Below are positions 42,315 through 51,277 of a DNA stretch of 53,573 nt, piece after piece. The translations under genes and the position numbers were made by a program. Numbering within the stretch: position 1 is the first letter of the stretch; every line of letters begins with the position of its first letter. This DNA comes from Granulicella sp. (GTDB lineage: Bacteria > Acidobacteriota > Terriglobia > Terriglobales > Acidobacteriaceae): contig PLHC01000066.1 of NCBI GenBank assembly GCA_003138795.1, positions 489 to 54,061 on the forward strand, in the 5' to 3' direction. The notes under the pieces were generated by a model. It ran no database searches. It was not told the DNA's origin and was given only the letters and a program-made list of their open reading frames with translations.

Positions 42315-44333
42315 TTACGCTTCGCGCTCGCCGCGTTCCATCGCTTTGCGATACGTCGTCAGCGCCAGCAAGGGAAAGTACTGCTTATACAGGTGGTAGC
42401 CCAGGTAAAACACCCGGGGAAACCCTGTTCCAGTGTAGTAGCTTTCGCCGTTGCGGCCAGGCACAAGCTCATCCCAGGAACCATCCTCGTGCTGACGTTC
42501 GATCAGCCACCGAACCCCCTTCGCGACCGAGTCCGACCGCGTATCATTCGCCGCCAGCAGCCCCAGCAGCGCCCACGCCGTCTGGCTCGGCGTCGATGGC
42601 CCAACGCCGCGCTGGTTCGGATCGTCGTACGTCCCGCAGGTCTCTCCCCATCCGCCATCGGCATTCTGCACCATGCGAATCCACTCAGCCGCCTGCTGCA
42701 CCGGCGTCTCCAGATACGAGTACTCCACCGCCTCCAGCCCACGCAGCACCAGAAACGTTCCGTACAGATAGTTCACGCCCCAGCGACCGAACCATGAACC
42801 ATCCGGCTCCTGCTCTTTCAGGATGAACTGCAGTGCCTTCTCTACCCGCTTGTCCGCACGCGTATAGCCGTAACAAGCCAGCATCTCCAGAATGCGCCCC
42901 GTAATGTCCACCGTCGGTGGGTCGAGCATCGCGTTATGGTCAGCGAACGGAATCGACTGAAAGATCTTCTTCGTGTTGTCCTTGTCGAACGCCGCCCACC
43001 CGCCGTTCTTACACTGCATCGCAAGAACCCAGTTGATGGCGCGCTGCTCAACCTCATGCTGATACCGCTCACGAGGATTTTGCACAGCTTTTAGACTAAG
43101 CAAAACCTCCCCAGTATCATCGACATCCGGATAAAACTCATTGTTGAACTCGAAGTACCATCCACCGGGCTCAACATTCTTTACCTTCTGCGCCCAGTCG
43201 CCCTTGTGCCGCACCTCTTTCGAGAGCAGCCAGTCCGCAGCCTTCAGCAGCCGGGGATCGGTCTTCGAGACACCCGCCTCACCCAGCGTCGACAGCACCT
43301 GTGCTGTGTCCCACACGGGCGAGAAGCACGGCTGCATCCGGAAGGTCGGCGTCGGATACTCCGGCGTACCCTCCGGGCAATCGATGCCCAGCTTCTCAAA
43401 CTCGTCCATCGCCCGAATCAACTGTGGGTCGTCGAACGAATATCCCAGATAACGCAGAGCCACGATCGCATTCAGCATCGCCGGATAGATCGCCCCCAAC
43501 CCATCCGAGCGCTCAAAGCGTGCCAGCATCCACTGCTCAGCCTTCTTTAGCGCCTTCTTGCGCAGCGGGCGAATATGCACACGCTCCGCCCAGTGCGTAA
43601 GGCGGTCCGCAAAAATAAAGAAATTGCGCCACGAGAAGATATGCTTCTTGTCCCAACGCAGGTGCAGGTCCGCATTCTCGCGTCCGCCCGCATACAACTC
43701 GTCGATACATTGCTCCGGCGGCAGCTTCTTGAACGGCTTATTCGCGTAGATCACCGCCAGCGGCACCAGAATCCCGCGTGACCACGAACTGATCTCGTAG
43801 ATATTGAAATAAAACCAGTTCGGGAACAGCAGCATCTCCGGCGGAATCGCCGGAACGGCATCGTACTCATATTGCCCCAGCGAGCACAGATACATCTTGG
43901 TAAACGTATTGCATTCCACCACGCCACCAAGCGAAAGCACATTCTCCCGCGCCTTCATTAGCACCGGATGGTCGGCCTTCCAGCCCATCAGCTTCAGCGC
44001 CAGGTAGCACTTCACGCCGTAGTTCACATTCGACGGCCCACCCGGATAGGAGCTCCATCCGCCGTCCTCATTCTGGTGCCGCAAAATCTCGTTAATGCAC
44101 CGCTCCATCTTGCCGCGATCGCCCGTGCCCAGCAGCGTATGCATGTAGATGTAATCGGCCTCGAGCATCGAATCGGCCTCGAGTTCGCCGCACCAGTAGC
44201 CATCCTCATGCTGGGTGCCGAGCAGCCAACTCACCGCACCTTCGATACCTTCACTTACCCGGTCCATCGCAAGGTCGATTCGTCCGAATCTTGGCTGCGT
44301 CGTACCTTGCGTGTTGGATGTTTTTTCACTCAT
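42315..44333 (-). CDS. shc: Squalene-hopene cyclase
   Basis: The cyclase of about 672 residues has the catalytic DxDD motif as YPDVDDTGEVLL, several QW repeats (for example EDGGWSSYPG, NGGWAAFD, PDGSWFGRWGVNYLYGT, DGGWGETCGTYDD) and the GTGFP...YLGYHLYKQYFPLLAL ending. It cyclises squalene to hopene, giving the backbone for HpnH. The track start (44393) would add 20 residues and lies 9 bp after the ispH stop; neither start has a good Shine-Dalgarno. I use 44333 as the shorter, more typical N-terminus, with low certainty. Confidence 0.94.
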   Translation of the reverse strand: MSEKTSNTQGTTQPRFGRIDLAMDRVSEGIEGAVSWLLGTQHEDGYWCGELEADSMLEADYIYMHTLLGTGDRGKMERCINEILRHQNEDGGWSSYPGGPSNVNYGVKCYLALKLMGWKADHPVLMKARENVLSLGGVVECNTFTKMYLCSLGQYEYDAVPAIPPEMLLFPNWFYFNIYEISSWSRGILVPLAVIYANKPFKKLPPEQCIDELYAGGRENADLHLRWDKKHIFSWRNFFIFADRLTHWAERVHIRPLRKKALKKAEQWMLARFERSDGLGAIYPAMLNAIVALRYLGYSFDDPQLIRAMDEFEKLGIDCPEGTPEYPTPTFRMQPCFSPVWDTAQVLSTLGEAGVSKTDPRLLKAADWLLSKEVRHKGDWAQKVKNVEPGGWYFEFNNEFYPDVDDTGEVLLSLKAVQNPRERYQHEVEQRAINWVLAMQCKNGGWAAFDKDNTKKIFQSIPFADHNAMLDPPTVDITGRILEMLACYGYTRADKRVEKALQFILKEQEPDGSWFGRWGVNYLYGTFLVLRGLEAVEYSYLETPVQQAAEWIRMVQNADGGWGETCGTYDDPNQRGVGPSTPSQTAWALLGLLAANDTRSDSVAKGVRWLIERQHEDGSWDELVPGRNGESYYTGTGFPRVFYLGYHLYKQYFPLLALTTYRKAMERGEREA

Positions 44334-44402
44334 GGATGATAGGTGCAAATCAGCGAGTCCAGACTTCAACTTTCCAGCGGTTATGACAGGCATAGCCGCA
44401 AT

Positions 44403-45425
44403 CTATACACTCGCCGATCGTGGAGGAGCCGCCGCGATCGCCTGCACAATCTCCGGAGGCAGTCCAAACCGAACATTCTCCGGCATCACCTCAACCTCTT
44501 CGACCGAGCCATACCCCTTGCCCTGCAAGTACGAAACAACCTCCTGCACAAGAATCTCCGGTGCCGATGCGCCCGCCGTGATCGCCACCGTTGTCACACC
44601 CTCCAGCCAGTCCAGTTGAATGTCCTCGGCCTTGTCGATCAGGTAGGAATGCGTTCCAATGTTTTGCGAAACCTCAACCAGCCGGTTCGAATTCGAACTG
44701 TTGCGCGACCCGACCACCAACACCAGGTCTGCTGCATGCGCGACATTCTTCACCGCCGTCTGGCGATTCTCCGTCGCGTAGCAGATGTCCTGCGCATGCG
44801 GTCCCACGATGTTCGGAAACTTCTTCCTCAGCGCCTCGATCATGTACCGCGCCTCGTCCAGCGACAGCGTGGTTTGCGTCAGATACGCAACCTTGTTCGG
44901 GTCGGCCACCACCAGCGCCTCAACCTGTTCCACAGTGGACACCACCTGTGTCACATTCGGGGCTTCGCCCTGCGTACCCTGAACCTCTTCATGGTTCCGA
45001 TGCCCCACCAGCACCAGCGAATACCCCTGCTTGGCAAACTGGATGGCCTCAATATGAACTTTGGTAACAAGTGGACACGTCGCGTCGATTACCTTTAGCC
45101 CGCGCTCCTTGGCCCGCTCCCGAACCGCCGGCGAAACACCATGCGCGGAGTAAATCACCCGCGCTCCCGCAGGCACCTCATCCAGCTCATCGACGAAGAT
45201 CGCACCCTTCTGGGCCAGATCATTCACCACGTAGCTGTTATGTACGATCTCTTTCCGCACATAGATCGGTGCACCAAACGTGTCCAGCGCAATTTGGACG
45301 ATATCGATGGCGCGCACCACTCCCGCGCAGAAGCCTCGCGGCTTCAGCAGTAGAACGCGTTTAGTGGTGGTGGATTCGCCATTGGGTTGGCTGACGTTTA
45401 CGGGATCGGCGATCGAGTTAGTCAC
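44403..45425 (-). CDS. ispH: 4-hydroxy-3-methylbut-2-enyl diphosphate reductase
   Basis: The 340-residue enzyme has the three iron-sulfur Cys in KPRGFCAGVVRAI, DATCPLVTKVH and DICYATENRQ, with the substrate loop GSRNSSNSNRLVEV. It makes isopentenyl and dimethylallyl diphosphate in the MEP pathway, feeding squalene and hopene synthesis, which fits its place at the head of the hopanoid block. I chose the GTG at 45425 because the earlier TTG in the track precedes residues without homology; AAAGG lies about 12 bases upstream. The GGTATACTT before it might include a -10 box. Confidence 0.92.
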   Translation of the reverse strand: MTNSIADPVNVSQPNGESTTTKRVLLLKPRGFCAGVVRAIDIVQIALDTFGAPIYVRKEIVHNSYVVNDLAQKGAIFVDELDEVPAGARVIYSAHGVSPAVRERAKERGLKVIDATCPLVTKVHIEAIQFAKQGYSLVLVGHRNHEEVQGTQGEAPNVTQVVSTVEQVEALVVADPNKVAYLTQTTLSLDEARYMIEALRKKFPNIVGPHAQDICYATENRQTAVKNVAHAADLVLVVGSRNSSNSNRLVEVSQNIGTHSYLIDKAEDIQLDWLEGVTTVAITAGASAPEILVQEVVSYLQGKGYGSVEEVEVMPENVRFGLPPEIVQAIAAAPPRSASV

Positions 45426-45526
45426 ATCCCAAGTATACCTTTTTCGGCCATCGGTCGCACCGTCCCCAAGCACCAGGTCACCGTGCAAACCTCAACTGCT
45501 AAACCGATCGCCTGAAGCCTCTGGAT

Positions 45527-45673
45527 TTAGCTGGCGGAGCAACCCTGATGTTTGCAGTCGCACTTGATCGATGTGAATTGCTTGCTATCCTCGCAGATCT
45601 GCGAGCAGTACTTCTTTCCCTCGGGAACCGTACAGGTACAAGCTGTGTGCGCACATTTCTTGGATTCCGGCAT
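45527..45673 (-). CDS. Metallothionein-like small Cys-rich protein (not in ORF track)
   Basis: A 48-residue ORF reads MPESKKCAHTACTCTVPEG, then KKYCSQICEDSK and CDCKHQGCSAS. It has eight Cys and two His in CxxxxCxC, YCSxxC and CxC...C arrangement, matching bacterial metallothioneins (SmtA/BmtA type), which bind zinc, cadmium or copper in the cytoplasm. Start is certain: GAGGAGG lies 8 bases upstream of the ATG. It was missed by the track because it is short. It stands alone between ispH and recN. The overlapping ORF 45499-45690 in another frame is a shadow. Confidence 0.85.
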   Translation of the reverse strand: MPESKKCAHTACTCTVPEGKKYCSQICEDSKQFTSIKCDCKHQGCSAS

Positions 45674-45760
45674 TGGTAAATCCTCCTCATTCGTTCTATT
45701 TATCTGACTTTTTCGACACTCGAGAACGATCGCGGGTTGTCTATCCCCGACCCCCGCAGT

Positions 45761-47452
45761 CTACACGCTCTGCTTCAACATTTGCTCTGCATGCCGCAAC
45801 GAGGTCTCCGTCAGGCTCGCCCCCGACAGCATCCGCGCAATCTCCTCGACGCGTTCCCCAGGCTCCATGCGCCGCACCCCCGTATGCGTCCTTCCGCTGC
45901 GCTCAGCCTTCTCGATCAGAAAGTGCTGGTCGGCAAACGCCGCAATCTGCGGCAGATGCGTGATACAGATCACCTGCTGCGAGCGCGACAAGGTCTTCAG
46001 CTTCTGCCCCACCGCCTCGGCCGCCCGGCCGCCAATGCCGATATCGATCTCGTCGAACACCAGCGTCCGTGGCAGCGCCGTCCGCCGCCGCTTCGCCGCC
46101 GCCCCCGCTCCCTCCTCAACCGACACCTTCAGCGCCAGCATCACCCTCGACATCTCACCCCCCGACGCAATCTCTGTCAGTGGCTTCAGCGGCTCGCCCG
46201 GATTCGTCGCAATTCTGCACTCAACCCTGTCCCACCCAAACCCCGTCCACGCCTCCACATCCTCGCGCGACCCCACCACCACCTCAAACCGCGCATGCAT
46301 CGCCAGCTCGTTGATCTGCCGCTCCGCGACCTTCGCCAGCTTCTGCGCCGCCAGGTTACGCTCTGCCGCCAGCTTTCGAGCCAGCACAATGTACTTCGCC
46401 GCCGCAATCGTCAGGTCCTTCTCCAACTCCGCCAGCCGCGCGTCGCGATTCTCCAGCTCCGACAACTTCGCCGCCGCATCCTGTCCGAACGCCACAACTT
46501 CAGCGAGAGTAGCCCCGTACTTGCGCTTCAGCCGATCGAGCGCCGCAAGCCGGTCCTCGATCTCCCCCAGCCGTTCCGGCGACGCCGTAATATTGCCCGC
46601 GAAGTCCCTCAGCGTCGCCGCTGCATCCTCCACGCTGGCCTTCGCCGCTGCCAACTGCTGCACCGTCTCCCGAAACTGCTCATCGAAACGCGCCAGGTCC
46701 TCCACATGCCGCAACGCCCCGCCCAGCAAAGTCTCCGCCGACACCTCCGCCTCGTACAGCAACTCCTGGGCCGCCGTCGCCGCCGTAAACAGCCGCTCCG
46801 AGTTCGCCAGCACCCGCTTCTCTGTCTCCAGCCGCGCATCCTCTTCCGCGTCGGCGATAGCCGCCGACTCAATCTCTCCAGCCTGAAAACTCCACAGGTC
46901 GATCAGCCGCAGCCGGTCCTGCTCCGCGCTCCGCAACGCATCAATCTGACCTGCCAGTTCGCGCCACCGCCCGTAGGCCGCGCCCACATCCTCACTACTG
47001 ATGTCCCCAAACCTGTCCAGCAGCATCCGCTGCTGCGCTGCATCGAACGCCACCAGCGTCTCCGACTGCGCATGCACCAACGCCAACTCAGGAGCAAGCT
47101 GCCGCAACACCGCCACCGTCGCCGGCTGGTTATTCACAAACACGCGCCCCTTGCCGCTCATCGCAATCTCGCGCCGCAGCAGGATCTCATCGCCCTCCGG
47201 ATCGATTCCATTGGCCTCGAGAATCTCCTCCGCTCCGGGTGTCGTCTCAAACACGCACCCGAGCACGGCCTTCTCCGCTCCAAAGCGCACCACGTCGCTC
47301 GACGCTTTCCCGCCCAGCAGCAGCGCCAGCGCGTCGATCAGGATCGACTTGCCCGCCCCCGTCTCTCCGGTCAGCAGATTCAACCCCGGCCCAAACACGG
47401 CGACCGCGTGGTCGATCACGGCATAGTTCTCGGCGCGCAGTTCCAGCAGCAT
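45761..47452 (-). CDS. recN: DNA repair protein RecN
   Basis: The 563-residue SMC-like ATPase starts with MLLELRAENYAVIDHAVAVFGPGLNLLTGETGAGKSI (Walker A) and has long helical coiled-coil arms. The C-terminal half carries the signature EIASGGEMSRVMLALK, Walker B TLVFDEIDIGIGGRAAEAVG and CITHLPQIAAFADQHF. It acts in double-strand break repair. Length and motifs are normal. It is divergent from tolQ (158 bp). Confidence 0.96.
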   Translation of the reverse strand: MLLELRAENYAVIDHAVAVFGPGLNLLTGETGAGKSILIDALALLLGGKASSDVVRFGAEKAVLGCVFETTPGAEEILEANGIDPEGDEILLRREIAMSGKGRVFVNNQPATVAVLRQLAPELALVHAQSETLVAFDAAQQRMLLDRFGDISSEDVGAAYGRWRELAGQIDALRSAEQDRLRLIDLWSFQAGEIESAAIADAEEDARLETEKRVLANSERLFTAATAAQELLYEAEVSAETLLGGALRHVEDLARFDEQFRETVQQLAAAKASVEDAAATLRDFAGNITASPERLGEIEDRLAALDRLKRKYGATLAEVVAFGQDAAAKLSELENRDARLAELEKDLTIAAAKYIVLARKLAAERNLAAQKLAKVAERQINELAMHARFEVVVGSREDVEAWTGFGWDRVECRIATNPGEPLKPLTEIASGGEMSRVMLALKVSVEEGAGAAAKRRRTALPRTLVFDEIDIGIGGRAAEAVGQKLKTLSRSQQVICITHLPQIAAFADQHFLIEKAERSGRTHTGVRRMEPGERVEEIARMLSGASLTETSLRHAEQMLKQSV

Positions 47453-47610
47453 CGGTTGGTCTCTTTCACCGAGAGCATAGCAGGAGGCGAAGGAAAGGTG
47501 CTTCTCTCATCCAAAAAGTTTTGCACTGCGTCAAAGACATATCGTGCGACGAGCATCTGACTAGGTTCCTCGTTCACCCTCGACCCGCAGTTACACTTGA
47601 ATTGACGCTT

Positions 47611-48405
47611 ATGACATTGCTTGCACTCGCTCTCATCCTTCAAGACGCCGCCACACAATCCCCCACCGATCCATCTCTCGGCCCACCACCTGCTGGCGCA
47701 CACTCGGGCGCCCTTATGGAAATGCTCCATAACAGCGGCCCGACCGCAATCACCGTCCTCATCATCCTGCTCATCATGAGCATCGTTTCGTGGGCCGTCA
47801 TGATCTCCAAGTGGCGCTCCTTTAACGCTGCCGACAGGCAAAATCGCCGTTTCCTGCGAGCCTTCCGCAAATCGGGCCGCCTCAGCGAAATCGCCTCCAT
47901 CGCCGAGCAGTTCAAGCCCAGCCCCCTCGTCGAAGTCTTCAACGAGATCCACGACGAGTACCAGCGCCAGAGCGGCGGTCGCGGCACACCGCCCAATCCC
48001 CAAGGCCTCGAGCGTGCCGCCCAGACCGCCTCCAGCGAAGCCCTCACGCTCATGGAGCGCCGCATGACCTGGCTCGCGACCATCGCGCAGGTTGGCCCCT
48101 TCGTGGGTCTCTTCGGCACTGTCATGGGCATCATCGACGCCTTCCACGGCCTGGGCACGGCCGGCGCCGCTACCCTGCGCGCCGTCGCTCCGGGCATCTC
48201 GGAAGCCCTCATCACCACCGCCGCCGGCCTCATCGTCGCCGTCCCTGCCGTCATGGGATACAACCAGCTCACCTCTCGCCTCCGCGAGTTCGCCGCGCGC
48301 ATGGACGACTTTGGCCGCGAGCTCCTCAACGCCATCGAAAATGCCGCGCGTTTCCAGCCCACCGCCTCCACGCCTCCTGACGATCCTCGCCGGAGGCAAT
48401 CCTAA
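47611..48405 (+). CDS. tolQ: TolQ/ExbB family proton channel subunit
   Basis: The 264-residue protein has three membrane segments. The first is AITVLIILLIMSIVSWAVMIS; after a long cytoplasmic loop come IAQVGPFVGLFGTVMGIIDAFHGLG and ISEALITTAAGLIVAVPAVMGYNQL. This is the standard MotA/TolQ/ExbB layout. With TolR and TolA it uses the proton gradient to energise the envelope. An extra Pro-rich N-terminal stretch lies in the periplasm. I start at the ATG at 47611, since the upstream ORF portion overlaps recN and lacks homology. First gene of the operon, with tolR 2 bp downstream. Confidence 0.94.
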   Translation: MTLLALALILQDAATQSPTDPSLGPPPAGAHSGALMEMLHNSGPTAITVLIILLIMSIVSWAVMISKWRSFNAADRQNRRFLRAFRKSGRLSEIASIAEQFKPSPLVEVFNEIHDEYQRQSGGRGTPPNPQGLERAAQTASSEALTLMERRMTWLATIAQVGPFVGLFGTVMGIIDAFHGLGTAGAATLRAVAPGISEALITTAAGLIVAVPAVMGYNQLTSRLREFAARMDDFGRELLNAIENAARFQPTASTPPDDPRRRQS

Positions 48406-48407
48406 CC

Positions 48408-48815
48408 ATGGCCTTCAGCGTTCGCGGCAAGACCCAGACAGCCCTGTCCGACATCAACATCACACCGCTCGTCGACGTGGTTTTGGTGCTGCTGCTCATC
48501 TTCATGGTCACCGCTCCCGTGCTGCAGAGTGGCGTACAGGTCGCCGTACCGCAGACCCGCCAGGTCAACCAGCTCACCGAAGAACACCTCGTCGTGACCA
48601 TCGACAAAGACCAGAACGTCTTCCTTCAGGACAAGCCCGTGAACATCCACGATCTTCCTTCGATCCTGGCCGCGAACCCCAGCAATGAGAAGAAGGTCAT
48701 CTACGTTCGCGCCGATCAGGCCGTTCCCTTCGGCGCCTTCGCCTCCGTAATGGATGCCATCAAGCAGGCCGGCATCGCCAACATCAGCATCGTCACCCAG
48801 CCCATCCAGAAATAA
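48408..48815 (+). CDS. tolR: TolR/ExbD family protein
   Basis: The 135-residue protein has the family's membrane helix with a conserved Asp: SDINITPLVDVVLVLLLIFMVTAPVLQ. A periplasmic domain follows (VDKDQNVFLQDKPV-like, KKVIYVRADQAVPFGAFASVMDAIKQAGIANISIVTQP). It works with TolQ as stator of the Tol motor. The ATG at 48408 follows the tolQ stop after 2 bases. Confidence 0.95.
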   Translation: MAFSVRGKTQTALSDINITPLVDVVLVLLLIFMVTAPVLQSGVQVAVPQTRQVNQLTEEHLVVTIDKDQNVFLQDKPVNIHDLPSILAANPSNEKKVIYVRADQAVPFGAFASVMDAIKQAGIANISIVTQPIQK

Positions 48816-48822
48816 AGCCACC

Positions 48823-49611
48823 ATGAGCATCTACGCCACCACGAGCGAGGAGCAGGACGAGCGATTCGGCAGCGGACTTGCCGGAGCCATCGCCCTGCAC
48901 GTCCTGCTTGCCGGCGTATTCATCGCAACCACGCTCTTCGTGCACTCTTCCTCCAGCGACCGCTGGGGTGAAAACGCATCCTCCATCGGCGCCATTCAGG
49001 CCTCGATGGTCTCCGCCATCCCACTCCCCCAGAAATTCAAGCCCGTAGATAAATCAGTCCTCACTCCCGACAACGTCAGCCCCGCACCCGCACCTCCACC
49101 CAAGGAGGCCACCATTCCTCCCCCGCGCGACACCGACATTCTCGTCAAGAGCAAGGAGCAGCCCAAGAAGCTCGGTCCCATCACGCAGCCCGCTCCACCC
49201 AAGCATCCACAGCCCACGCCGCCCACCGCCAAGGCCACCACCGGTGAGAGCGCAACCCAACTCCCGGAATCCATCACGCAACTGAAGAACGGTACCGCAA
49301 CCGCAACCGTTCAGGACCGCACCTTCGGCAATCGCTACGCATACTATGTGCAGATCGTCAGCCAGAAGGTTGCGCAGAACTGGTACACCTACGAAGCAGA
49401 TGCCCGCGCCTCGCAGGGCAAGCGCACCACCATCGTCTTTGACATCGAGCGCGACGGCACGCCCGCCAACGTCCGCATCCTGGACAAGAGCGGTTCACCC
49501 ACACTCGACACCTCCGCCCTCCGCGCACTGCAACGCGTCGACGGCTTCGGCCCCCTCCCCGCCGGCAATCAAATCACAGTGGAGTACACCTTTGATTATC
49601 GCCAGCAATGA
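48823..49611 (+). CDS. TolA/TonB-like energy transducer
   Basis: The 262-residue protein has one N-terminal membrane helix (IALHVLLAGVFIATTLFV) and a Pro/Lys-rich middle (APAPPPKEATIPPPRD ... PAPPKHPQPTPPTAKA) that can span the periplasm. The C-terminal TonB/TolA domain includes YAYYVQIVSQKVAQNWYTYEADARASQGKRTTIVFDIERDGTPANVRI. Its place between tolR and tolB shows that it fills the TolA role, though the C-terminus is of the TonB type. The start at 48823 is 7 bp after tolR. Its last codons lie in a 44-bp tandem duplication. Confidence 0.9.
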   Translation: MSIYATTSEEQDERFGSGLAGAIALHVLLAGVFIATTLFVHSSSSDRWGENASSIGAIQASMVSAIPLPQKFKPVDKSVLTPDNVSPAPAPPPKEATIPPPRDTDILVKSKEQPKKLGPITQPAPPKHPQPTPPTAKATTGESATQLPESITQLKNGTATATVQDRTFGNRYAYYVQIVSQKVAQNWYTYEADARASQGKRTTIVFDIERDGTPANVRILDKSGSPTLDTSALRALQRVDGFGPLPAGNQITVEYTFDYRQQ

Positions 49612-49686
49612 ATACTTCCCACTCTCGCTGGACGCGCAGTCCTCGCCAGCAATGAATACTTCCCACTCTCGCTGGACGCGCAGTCC
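49601..49686. repeat. 44-bp direct tandem duplication over the tolA-like stop codon
   Basis: GCCAGCAATGAATACTTCCC and the 24 following bases recur immediately (49601-49644, then 49645-49686), identical except at the very end. The first copy contains the last codons and stop of the tolA-like gene; the second repeats this downstream. It appears to be a recent slippage or duplication event. Confidence 0.85.
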
Positions 49687-49785
49687 CCCAGACCTCCTAT
49701 TACCCCGTTCACAGCGTCTACCATAAGTACAGAACAGATGCCAAAGCCCTTTGGCTCCACATCAGAAATCATCGGAGAAGAGATA

Positions 49786-51165
49786 GTGAATTCTTTCGTA
49801 CGACGTTTGCGAGCGAGGAACCCGCAACGATGGGTTACTTTGTCGCTGCTTAGCTCGCTGGTACTCCTGCTCTCTGGATCCACACTTCGCGCCCAGGACA
49901 CCTTCCATCTCGAAACCAGCTCGGGCGCAACCAGCATCCGTCTCGCTGCGGCCAACTTCAAGCCCAGCACCGGCGATGCCAACACCTCCACCTTCAAGAA
50001 CACCTTCGACACCACTCTCTTCGCCGATCTTTCCGCGGCGGGCATCTTCGACATGGTCTCGAAGAGTCTGATCCCGCAATCCACGCCCGGCTCACAATCT
50101 GAGATCAGTCTCGCCCAGTGGTCGAGCGCTCCCGCCAGCGCGGCCATGGTCGCCTTCGGCAATCTCGGAGTGCAGAACAACCGCCTCATCGTCAACGGCT
50201 TCCTCGACGACGCCAAGAACACGCAATATCCGCAGGTCTTCGCCAAGCAATATAACGAAATCGCCACCGACGACAATGCCCGCCAGGTCGCGCACCGCTT
50301 CGCCGACGAGATCATCTTCCGCCTCAGCGGCGGCACTCCCGGCATCGCCGAATCCAAGATCTTCTACGTCAAGCGCGGCGGCGGCAACAAAGAGATCTGG
50401 GAGATGGACTACGACGGCGCCAACCAGCACGCCATCACCCACCTCGGCGAAATATCGCTCTCCCCCCGCATCTCGCCCGATAACTCGCGCATCGCCTTCA
50501 GCTCGCTCGGCAGGAACGGTTTTCAGATCAAGATGTTCTCGCTGCTCCTCGGCCGCCTCGTAAACTTCAACTCGGTCGGAGGAACCAACCTCTCGCCCGC
50601 CTGGTCGCCCAGCGGTCAACAGCTCGCCTTCTCCTCCTCCCGCACCGGCGATCCCGAAATCTGGGTCACCGACCCCCAGGGTAACGTCGCCCACCGCATC
50701 ACCAACTACAAGGGCCCTGACGTCTCGCCCACCTGGAACCCCAAGACCGGCGCACAGATCGCCTGGATCAGCGGCCGCACCGGCCTTCCGCAGCTCTACA
50801 TCATGGATTCCGACGGCTCCGGCGTCACCCGCATGACCGACGGCGGCTACGCAACATCCCCCTCCTGGTCGCCCAACGGCCAGTTCATCACCTTCGCCTG
50901 GGACCGTAAATACGGCCCCGGAGCCCCCGGTGGCCAGGACATCTACGTCATGGAGGTTGCCACCAAGCGCTGGATCCAGCTCACCCACGACATGGGCCGC
51001 TGCGATTTCCCCTCCTGGTCTCCCGATGGCCGCCACATCGCGTTTGCCAATTCACCGGACGGCATCGACAGCCACAACCGCATCATGACCATGCTCGTAG
51101 ACGGCACCGGCAAGCGCGCTCTCACTGAATCCGGAACCGACATGCCAAACTGGAGCTGGAAGTAG
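49786..51165 (+). CDS. tolB: Tol-Pal system protein TolB
   Basis: The 459-residue protein has a signal sequence (VTLSLLSSLVLLLSGSTLRAQ), a TolB N-terminal domain (about 20-165), and a C-terminal six-bladed propeller of WD40-like/PD40 repeats. The repeats include HLGEISLSPRISPDNSRIAFSS, TNLSPAWSPSGQQLAFSSS, GPDVSPTWNPKTGAQIAWIS, TSPSWSPNGQFITFAWD and DFPSWSPDGRHIAFAN. The propeller binds Pal. I prefer the GTG at 49786, which has GGAGAAGAG 3-10 bases upstream, over the ATG at 49738, which has no ribosome site. Confidence 0.93.
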   Translation: MNSFVRRLRARNPQRWVTLSLLSSLVLLLSGSTLRAQDTFHLETSSGATSIRLAAANFKPSTGDANTSTFKNTFDTTLFADLSAAGIFDMVSKSLIPQSTPGSQSEISLAQWSSAPASAAMVAFGNLGVQNNRLIVNGFLDDAKNTQYPQVFAKQYNEIATDDNARQVAHRFADEIIFRLSGGTPGIAESKIFYVKRGGGNKEIWEMDYDGANQHAITHLGEISLSPRISPDNSRIAFSSLGRNGFQIKMFSLLLGRLVNFNSVGGTNLSPAWSPSGQQLAFSSSRTGDPEIWVTDPQGNVAHRITNYKGPDVSPTWNPKTGAQIAWISGRTGLPQLYIMDSDGSGVTRMTDGGYATSPSWSPNGQFITFAWDRKYGPGAPGGQDIYVMEVATKRWIQLTHDMGRCDFPSWSPDGRHIAFANSPDGIDSHNRIMTMLVDGTGKRALTESGTDMPNWSWK

Positions 51166-51204
51166 TAGCCGATGAAGGCTTCCATGTCGATTGTCGGGCT
51201 ACGA

Positions 51205-51210
51205 TATAAT
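51205..51210 (+). promoter_or_regulatory. Candidate -10 box (TATAAT) for pal
   Basis: A perfect TATAAT lies 68 bases before the pal start in the AT-rich gap after tolB. No good -35 hexamer is at 16-18 bases, so the promoter is tentative. It would give pal and cpoB transcripts of their own besides the tol operon read-through. Confidence 0.4.
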
Positions 51211-51277
51211 TATTGTTGTTTTGTAACATAATTCCCGCAAATCACATCACCGCACAAACTGAATAGAAGAGGAATTC

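Noticed and set aside
45737-47560. 607-residue plus-strand ORF, Arg/Gln/Leu-rich
   Set aside because: Antisense of recN; composition is typical of a shadow frame.
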